Positions 57,578-64,000 of a stretch of 64,000 bases of DNA are shown in pieces; within the stretch, counting starts at the first letter, position 1, and each line of letters begins with the position of its first letter. The translations under genes were made by a program, and so were the position numbers. This stretch comes from Brachyhypopomus gauderio. Lineage: Eukaryota; Chordata; Actinopteri; Gymnotiformes; Hypopomidae. Location of the stretch: assembly GCF_052324685.1 (NCBI RefSeq), contig NC_135212.1, forward strand, positions 16,748,410 through 16,812,409, given 5' to 3'. Below the pieces are notes generated by a model, which searched no databases, was not told where the DNA came from, and saw only the letters and a program-made list of their open reading frames with translations.

Positions 57578-58369
57578 GGATCCCTCTGTCTCTCATTCAG
57601 TGGCTGTGTGTGCAGTCCTCTCCCTCCCTTCTGTCTTTCTCTTCTGTCAGTTTCTGACCCAGTATTTTCATGATGGGACAGATTGGGCTCATTTTTCTTG
57701 CCTCAAAACCCTAAACTAGTTACCGGAATAGCACACAGCTGAACTGTGGTGACTGTGTGATCTTCTGAGCTTGTCCTCAGCGAGCATGCTGTTCTACTTT
57801 GCGGGCTATTTTACTCCCTTTCTGAATTGGGCCTGCGTTGCTGCTCAGATCTGTGAAAACTCACCTGATGTGTTTGATTCACAACAAATGCATTCATAAA
57901 TTTTAACTACGGATTTGCCACTCCAACAGATAAAAAGTGTTTGCATTTCACAGATTCATGTATGATACAATTAATGTGACATTATAAGGTTGGTGTTGCA
58001 AACACCCGTGTTACTGTTATTGAGCATTATTTTTGTGTCAGTGTCAGCCATGTCTATTTCGAGTTTATTGGTTTTAGGTTTTAAATATACAATAGTAGAA
58101 ATCTATAAAATCATTGTTTCTCCTGTCCACAAAACACCTTTTTTTATTTGTGAAGCAAAGCAGAGCAGAACTGCTTACCTGTCATGCCACCTTGCTGATA
58201 CGCATGACAGCACAAGTTCGGCCAGGTGAGACCAGAAGCCACTGGGTTAGTTGCGGGCCTGCCTGACTTCTCCTTTTCTCTGCCCGTAACACATTAGTGG
58301 TCACAGAAAGACAAAAAAAGAACACAATGTAACCTTTTTCCCAGAATGTCTCCCTGGTGATAGGGCCTT

Positions 58370-58570
58370 GTAGGGTATGTAGGGCATGTAGATTGTGTAG
58401 GGCATGTAGGACGTTTAGGGCCTTATAGGGTGTGTAGGGCATTTGTGGCACCATGTGGGGCGTGTAGGCCCGTGTGAGCCACATGTAGGGCATATAGAGC
58501 CATGTGGGGCCATGTAATGTAGATCCGTGTGGGTCCATGTGATGCTGTGTAGGTCGTGTATGGCGTGTGA
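58370..58570. repeat. Degenerate TGTAGGGC-type repeat
   Basis: Imperfect copies of GTAGGGCATGTAG / GTGTAGGGCC / CATGTGGGGC variants over about 200 bases with no fixed period. Confidence 0.75.
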
Positions 58571-59126
58571 GCATAGCAGACTATTTCTCAACACACATGT
58601 TCAAGAGCAGTTCCTCAAGGCACCAAAGGAGCCTTGCAAAGTTGCGTTAAATATAAGGGGTGCATTATTATACTACTGTTATCAAATACAAAAGATAAAG
58701 TATTGATAACTACGAATCTTGTATCAAGTACAATTGTGGCATTCATAACAAACCAAATCACTTGAAAACTGATTGAAAATTCAGCTAATTATGATTTTAA
58801 ATGTGGACCTCCTGTACACATTTGATTAATACAAATGTGGCAGCTCTGTACAAACAGCTCCAACTCTGTCTCTCTCCCCCCTTCTCCCTCCCCACCGTCA
58901 TTTTTGCCTGTGCTGCTGGCCACGTGTGGCTGTGGAAACCAAGCGTGGAGCAGGAGATGGTAGATGGGATCTTCTTAATCTATGGCAGTAGTGAGCAGAT
59001 GATCTGTTCCTCTGGTTTTGGCCATGTTTTCTTTTATTGGAGCTAAGCTAAGTCCCAAGCTAACTGTGTTTAGGCATAACTGGTGAGAATCGTAAGAGGC
59101 TGTCTAAGAGATGTTGGTCTCAGAGG

Positions 59127-59282
59127 CAGAGCCGGAGTGGCTAATCGGGAGATTTGGGAGGATTCCCGATGGGCCGGCTCATGTCAATCTCTAGTTTGGG
59201 CCGATTGGGAGGGGGAGATAATTTTGGGCCGGATTTGGGTATGAAACTTCCCAGTGCTGAAAAAGCTCCCACTCCGGCCCTG
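59127..59282. mobile_element. hAT-type MITE
   Basis: 156 bp with terminal inverted repeats CAGAGCCGGAGTGG and CCACTCCGGCCCTG (13/14 complementary), flanked by an 8-bp direct repeat CTCAGAGG / CTCGGAGG (7/8). The 8-bp target duplication fits the hAT superfamily. No coding content. Confidence 0.82.
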
Positions 59283-61333
59283 CTCGGAGGTGTCGAACCA
59301 CTAAAGAAATCACATGCGTTGGAGCCATTTAATTGCTTGTGCATATTTTGTTTGTCCACTAGGAGGCAGGAGGTAATTAAAGCTGCTCCCAGCAGCAGTG
59401 AAGTAGGGTCTGGAATGGACATATATATCAGTGTTGGTGAGCTACAGTTGAGTTGAAAAGATGTACTGGACAAATAAACAGACAATCCAGCATATTAAGG
59501 TGTGGACTTATTTATTCTAATAAGATGTAATAAAAATTCTAGTAATCGAATATTTTATTTTAATAAGATGGCAAGACAAATGAGTCAGATATGAAACAAC
59601 TATTTAGTAGCGACTCATAGAATGGACGGATTCAGAAAGAAGTGACGTAGTACAGTGAATGGGTTTGGCGAGCATGAGCTGTTTTGAACCTCCTAATGAC
59701 CATATGACATAAGTCCTGGTGATGTGATGTTGATGTGATATTTTTGCTCTATTGTCACGGGTGTGGCATCTAACAGCCTGTGCATGCTTGCCAAGGGTGG
59801 GGCTGGGCATGCATCAGTTGCCAGGAAATGTTGTCTGCCTCTCCATGCGGAAAGGTCACTTTCATCGTCTTCTTCCTACCAAACCTCAGTTAAATAGGAC
59901 AACAGGAAGTGACTGGGTGTACTTCCGGGTCTAGAGGAAGCAGAATAATAGGGAGAGTAGAGCAGTATTCCCTACCACAAGGTCCCTAAGCAGTACCCTT
60001 GTACTGCCTATTCCCTACCTCAGTTTATTTGCTGCTTTTTGATAAGACAAAAAAATATTACCTTTACATCAACTTCCTGTGTTGTGAGAAACGTTTATTT
60101 ACTACTTCCTGTGCAGGTTGAAGTTCCCTATCAACTAAACATTTGCACTCCACTAGAGACTGTATTTAGGACATTTCTTCTAGGACACTTCTCATTTTAA
60201 GATTGAATTTACAAGGCAAGACATGAAAGGTAATGTGAGTTAAAGGGAGTGTTGATACAAACTACCTTAAACATCTTGGATTTAGAACTGGCTCTAGAAA
60301 AGCAAGACGATGTAATGCTGATGTGATCCTGTTTAACAGAGCAGAGAGGCTGCTTGAGTGTCTTCATCCAATGCCCAGCAGGAACAATGAACGTTCCTCT
60401 GACTTTCTTGTTAGGGTTCACACACATGTGGGAAACCTATTGTAATTGCTCAAGTTTTTCTTCTTTTTCTTATTTTTCAGTCTATAAAATGCATCGTGCA
60501 TCCTAGACCGTAAGGCCAAGAAACACCAAACTTGGTATTAAGATGCAGCAGGGGTGCATTGAGGGAAATATAATTGGTGCCTGATGGTGGTGCTATAGCA
60601 CAGCATTTTGCATTTTGGTCCATATCACCCACACAGTAAGAACTAGAAACAAAATTCTGTTCACTTTTGTTGCATTCCTTGGATCAAGCCAAACAAAAAA
60701 GCTTGTTGGACCCATAAACTCTGCCTACTTAGATTTCTTGCTAATTTGCATAATATGCTAAACCTACTTTTGCTACTACTCCTTGGGATTTCATGAAATC
60801 ACCACAGTCTTGGTATCAAAATATTCAGAAAACACTCCTTATTAATAAATATCAACAAAATGTCGATATAGTCTGGCTGTCACATGTCAATCAATAGCTC
60901 TTGGGCGGGGCCTAATTTGCCTCTACAGCTATCTCTCAACAATGCTTTGAACAATCTTCATGAAACTTTACATGCAGCATCATAGGGCCAAATGGACACA
61001 GGACACTTAGTCATAAAACATGGCTGCTATGAGCCAATTTATTGATTTTGGCCATTTCACAGGCTTAACATTGGCCAATCTATATGAAATGCTAAGCTGT
61101 ACTATATTTGGACTGAGTCACTGTATAAAGTTTCAAATCATTTAGCCACTAGGTGGTGCTGTTTGTAAAAATAATGCATAACTCCTACATATTTTGTCTT
61201 ATGAACATAAAACTGGAATCATTTGATTCCTTGCCAATAAAGAGATAGTTTTCCTATTATAAGTGTTATTCAAAAATGCACATTTTTATTTATTTATTTA
61301 TTTTTTATCCTTAATTCATAAATATAAAGTCCA

Positions 61334-62321
61334 GTTTAAGATAAGATAAGATCCTTTATTGATCCTGCAGCGGGGAAATTTGCAGCGGGGAAAGTTTCAT
61401 TGTTATGCAGACGACACCCAGCTGTACATTTCTAGCAAACCCGACTCCACCCGCCCTCCCTCCTCCCGCTGTGATTGTTTACAGGAAGTCAAGTCTTGGT
61501 TTTCCTCAAATTTTCTCAAACTCAACAGTGATAAAACAGAGGTCCTCCTCATTGGTTCTATATCAGTTCTTGCAAAAGTAAAATGTTTTTCCATTTCCAT
61601 AGACAACACTATTGTTCCTCCCTCTCCTCAGGTAAAGAGTCTAAGTGTCGTCCTTGATAGCACTCTGTCTTTCCAAACCCATATAAATAACATTACTCGG
61701 TCTGCATACTTTTATCTCAGTCACATTAACCGTCTCCGTCCCTCTCTCACTCCTGACAATACTGCCATCTTGGTTAATTCCCTGGTCACTTCCCGCCAGG
61801 ACTATTGTAATTCTCTTTTGTTCGGTCTCCCCCTCAAATCCCTCCATAAGCTACAACTGGTTCAGAATGCTGCTGCCCGTGTCATATCTAGAACCCCATC
61901 CTTTCATCACATTAGTCCTGTTCTTCAGCTGCTTCACTGGCTCCCTGTTAAATCTCGCATTGATTATAAACTTCTGCTTCTCACATTTAAGGCTATCCAT
62001 CACCTTGCCCCTCCATATCTCACTGAGCTCCTACACAGACCCAGCCGCACTCTCAGATCCTCCTCGTCTATCAGTCTCACTGTTCCCCCGGCCCATATGA
62101 GCACCATGGGGCTAAGAGCTTTCAGTCGCTCAGTTCCCCGTCTCTGGACCTCTCTTCCACCGGACATTCGAAATATTGATTCCTTGGACGTTTAGGACTG
62201 CATATAGTCTCTAATCTGCTCCCTGCTTTGTTTGCTTGTTGTTTATGTTCTTTGCTTTGATTTTATTATTTTATGTACGGTGACCTTGAGAGTCGTGAAA
62301 GGCGCCTATAAATATTATTAT

Positions 62322-62360
<39 letters not shown>
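61334..62360 (+). pseudogene. L2-like LINE, 5'-truncated reverse transcriptase end with 3' tail
   Basis: An open frame (61359-62195) holds [13 protein letters not shown] (catalytic YADD), [15 protein letters not shown], the [17 protein letters not shown] and [49 protein letters not shown] and [18 protein letters not shown] blocks, the usual L2 C-terminus. The 5' side is cut just before YADD, after AGATAAGATCCTTTATTGAT and CGGGGAAATT, a motif of another fish repeat. The 3' tail GAAAGGCGCCTATAAAT runs into (ATT)n at 62325-62360, typical of L2. Not functional: no endonuclease or RT fingers. Confidence 0.9.
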
Positions 62361-62361
<1 letters not shown>

Positions 62362-62804
62362 TCCTAGGAATTTGACCCCATCGTGGCAAAGTTGATATGG
62401 GCATAATCTCTAGGCTCTGCAAGTCAATAAATATAAAAAAACATTTAGATTTTTACTTTCAGTTGTGATGATCTATGCAATAAATCACTGCGGCCTTGCC
62501 ATATATTACCTATATTGCCTTAAGTCATAAACCATACAAGTGATCAACTCCCAATTTGAAACCCTCCCAAATTGAGGGTCTTGTGGTGTGCCATGTTTGG
62601 TCCAAATGGACCTGTTGTGGGTGCTACTGTACATATAAACTCACGCTGCAATCCTGTTTTGCAGAATACAGATAAATATTGGGTCTTGTATGATTCAGAT
62701 CAATGACCTAAATAATTTTGTAATTACATCTCATAACAAAATGTACACTGCCTGATCACGTGGGGCCAAATACTGGAACTGACTGAAAAGTATTACATGA
62801 AGCA

Positions 62805-62807
<3 letters not shown>

Positions 62808-62840
<33 letters not shown>
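62808..62840. repeat. (CA)n microsatellite
   Basis: Pure CA run of about 33 bases. Confidence 0.93.
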
Positions 62841-62841
<1 letters not shown>

Positions 62842-63154
62842 GCTAATCTCAGCATGTGATTTACTTCTATGATATGAATAATTTTGCCAATGCCAGTTTA
62901 TTTGGATCTTTTGGGCCTTTAGTGCCTCAATTGAATAATTTTTCCCCCATTCACTTATTTTTCCATTTTTTGCACTGAAGTAGCTTTATTTCACTGCCTA
63001 TTCATGTGTGAACCCGCCAATTGCCGCTTGCAGCTATATTCTATTTTACATTTACATAATTAATTGCTTTCGTTAACTTGTTAAACCTGTGAAATGGACA
63101 CTACACAGTACACTGCAGCTCCTGCTGTTGTGTAAGACAAGTGAAAGGGAAAAA

Positions 63155-63510
63155 GCATCTCACTCTTTTTCTCCCTTTCTCTTGCACTCTCTCTCCCTCT
63201 CTTTCTCTATTTGTCTTACACACACACACACTCTCTCTCCCTCTTACTCAATTCATTTCAGTTTTCATAGTTTTATTGGCATGAGCATATCAGGTACAAT
63301 TTTGCATTGTTTTTATCAGATAAAATTTTTGTTTTACTCTATACTTCTCCATCTGTCTCACCTTTTCCCACACTCTTTATCAATCTTTCTCTCTTTCAAT
63401 CTTTTCTCTTTGCCTCTCTTGTTCTTCATCCATGCCATCATCTCACTCTTTCCCTCACTCTTTTTTATTTCTCTCTACAGCTCTCTTTCCATTCTCTCTC
63501 ACTTCTCGTC
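63155..63510. repeat. Pyrimidine-rich (CTCTCT-like) degenerate stretch
   Basis: CT-rich, with short CA and TTTCTC tracts. The two overlapping Ser/Leu/Phe-rich ORFs here are low-complexity artefacts. Confidence 0.8.
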
Positions 63511-63776
63511 CTCTTTTCTCACTTTATTGCTTAACATGAACATATGACAAATATTTCATAAATTTGTCTGTAATTATCTAATTGTATTTCAAAATATGTG
63601 ACTTTCTATGTAAATTGCATTTTGATTTAAGATTTTAACATGGTTAATCTTTTTGAAGTCACCCCAACTGCAGGTATTTAAGTCTTTCGAATACTTTTTT
63701 GAATTTTGAAAGAAGAGGATATGCTTTCTGTTTGAAACTGTTATTAAAGGAAAGATTTGATAGGTTTTCAGACATA

Positions 63777-64000
63777 GTGTAACGCAGCATGGGCTGCGGA
63801 GCGCGGGGACGGACACAAATGCTGAGAAGAGCGAGATTTATTACAGAACATTCCATCATCATCGTCACTAAAGCAGTCAGGGGTCATAATGGGGGGGCAG
63901 TCCGAATAACACAGATACACGGGCATAACGCAAACAAGGCAAACACGAACAAGGCAGGGAAACACAGAGAACACGAACCACAGGCGACCGGCTATCCAAA
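63777..64000. mobile_element. Repeat-like GC-richer segment at the right edge (partial)
   Basis: GTAACGCAGCATGGGCTGCG followed by GCGCGGGGACGGACACAAAT and many ACACGAACAAGGCA-type motifs resembles a dispersed repeat found in fish. Cut by the window edge. Family unnamed. Confidence 0.35.

Larger units (their letters stand above)
60480..63050. mobile_element. Dispersed repeat (unnamed) split by an L2-like insertion
   Basis: The flanks (60480-61330 and 62360-63050) share the style of a common fish repeat: ACACCAAACTTGGTA, TTGGACCCATAAACTCTGCC, CACTAGGTGGTGCTGTTTGT at left and GTTTGGTCCAAATGGACCTG, TTGCCGCTTGCAGCTATATT at right. The L2-like piece lies between. The family was not named from memory. 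Confidence 0.5.
55449..64000 (+). other. Intron 18 of sptbn4 (runs off the window)
   Basis: No spectrin exon was found from 55449 to 64000. The intron holds a 1.27-kb minisatellite (56.3-57.58 kb), a degenerate TGTAGGGC repeat (58.37-58.56 kb), a hAT-type MITE (59127-59282), an L2-like LINE nested in a repeat (60.5-63.05 kb), CA and CT tracts and a repeat-like end (63.78-64.0 kb). Confidence 0.7.

Noticed and set aside
56165..57596. Antisense ORFs of 323, 406 and 459 residues (Pro/Thr/His-rich)
   Set aside because: Low-complexity translation of the minisatellite in all three frames. Unit lengths vary, so frames are not maintained by selection.

Overview
The window is vertebrate nuclear DNA, almost certainly from a ray-finned (teleost) fish. 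It holds spliced genes with GT-AG introns, many long dinucleotide arrays, a tRNA-derived SINE, L2-like and other LINE relics, a decayed Ty3/gypsy element and hAT-type MITEs, all typical of fish introns. The exact species cannot be read from the sequence. No prokaryotic features are present, and I see no plausible new multi-gene system.

Layout. (1) 1-6438 (+): 3' end of a giant exon of an AHNAK/AHNAK2/periaxin-family protein, with five near-identical 759-bp (253-residue) units followed by a unique tail. (2) about 9.3-16.0 kb (+): a five-coding-exon aftiphilin/CLBA1-type clathrin-adaptor accessory gene with a CpG-rich promoter. (3) 16727-20218 (+): a complete three-exon TWIK-type K2P potassium channel, best match kcnk6. 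(4) 22654-23475 (-): a SERTA-domain gene closest to SERTAD3, with a noncoding first exon near 24.3 kb. (5) 24900-26614 (-): complete five-exon blvrb (biliverdin reductase B / flavin reductase). (6) about 27.5 kb to the right edge (+): sptbn4, beta-IV spectrin. Eighteen coding exons (1333 residues) are resolved from the start codon to the beginning of spectrin repeat 10; the gene runs off the window inside a large intron.

The order SERTAD3 - BLVRB - SPTBN4 with BLVRB and SPTBN4 head to head is that of human 19q13.2, where periaxin (PRX), an AHNAK relative, also lies. The AHNAK-like plus CLBA1-like pair instead recalls human 14q32.33 (AHNAK2-CLBA1-CDCA4). AFTPH-SERTAD2 at 2p14 and the AHNAK/KCNK7/SPTBN2 region of 11q12-q13 complete what looks like a fourfold (2R) ohnolog block. 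The window may therefore keep members of the 19q-type copy that mammals lost.

The most interesting points are: a CpG-rich, donor-terminated candidate first exon at about 54.1-54.53 kb just upstream of the repeat-10 exon of sptbn4, where the short beta-IV-Sigma6 isoform would need a promoter; two minisatellites in a dead gypsy element that grew in frame from its own pol codons; an apparent TG (non-AG) 3' splice site in blvrb; very recent homogenisation of the AHNAK-like array; long UG/CU microsatellites abutting splice sites; and a telomere-like repeat directly after an sptbn4 exon.
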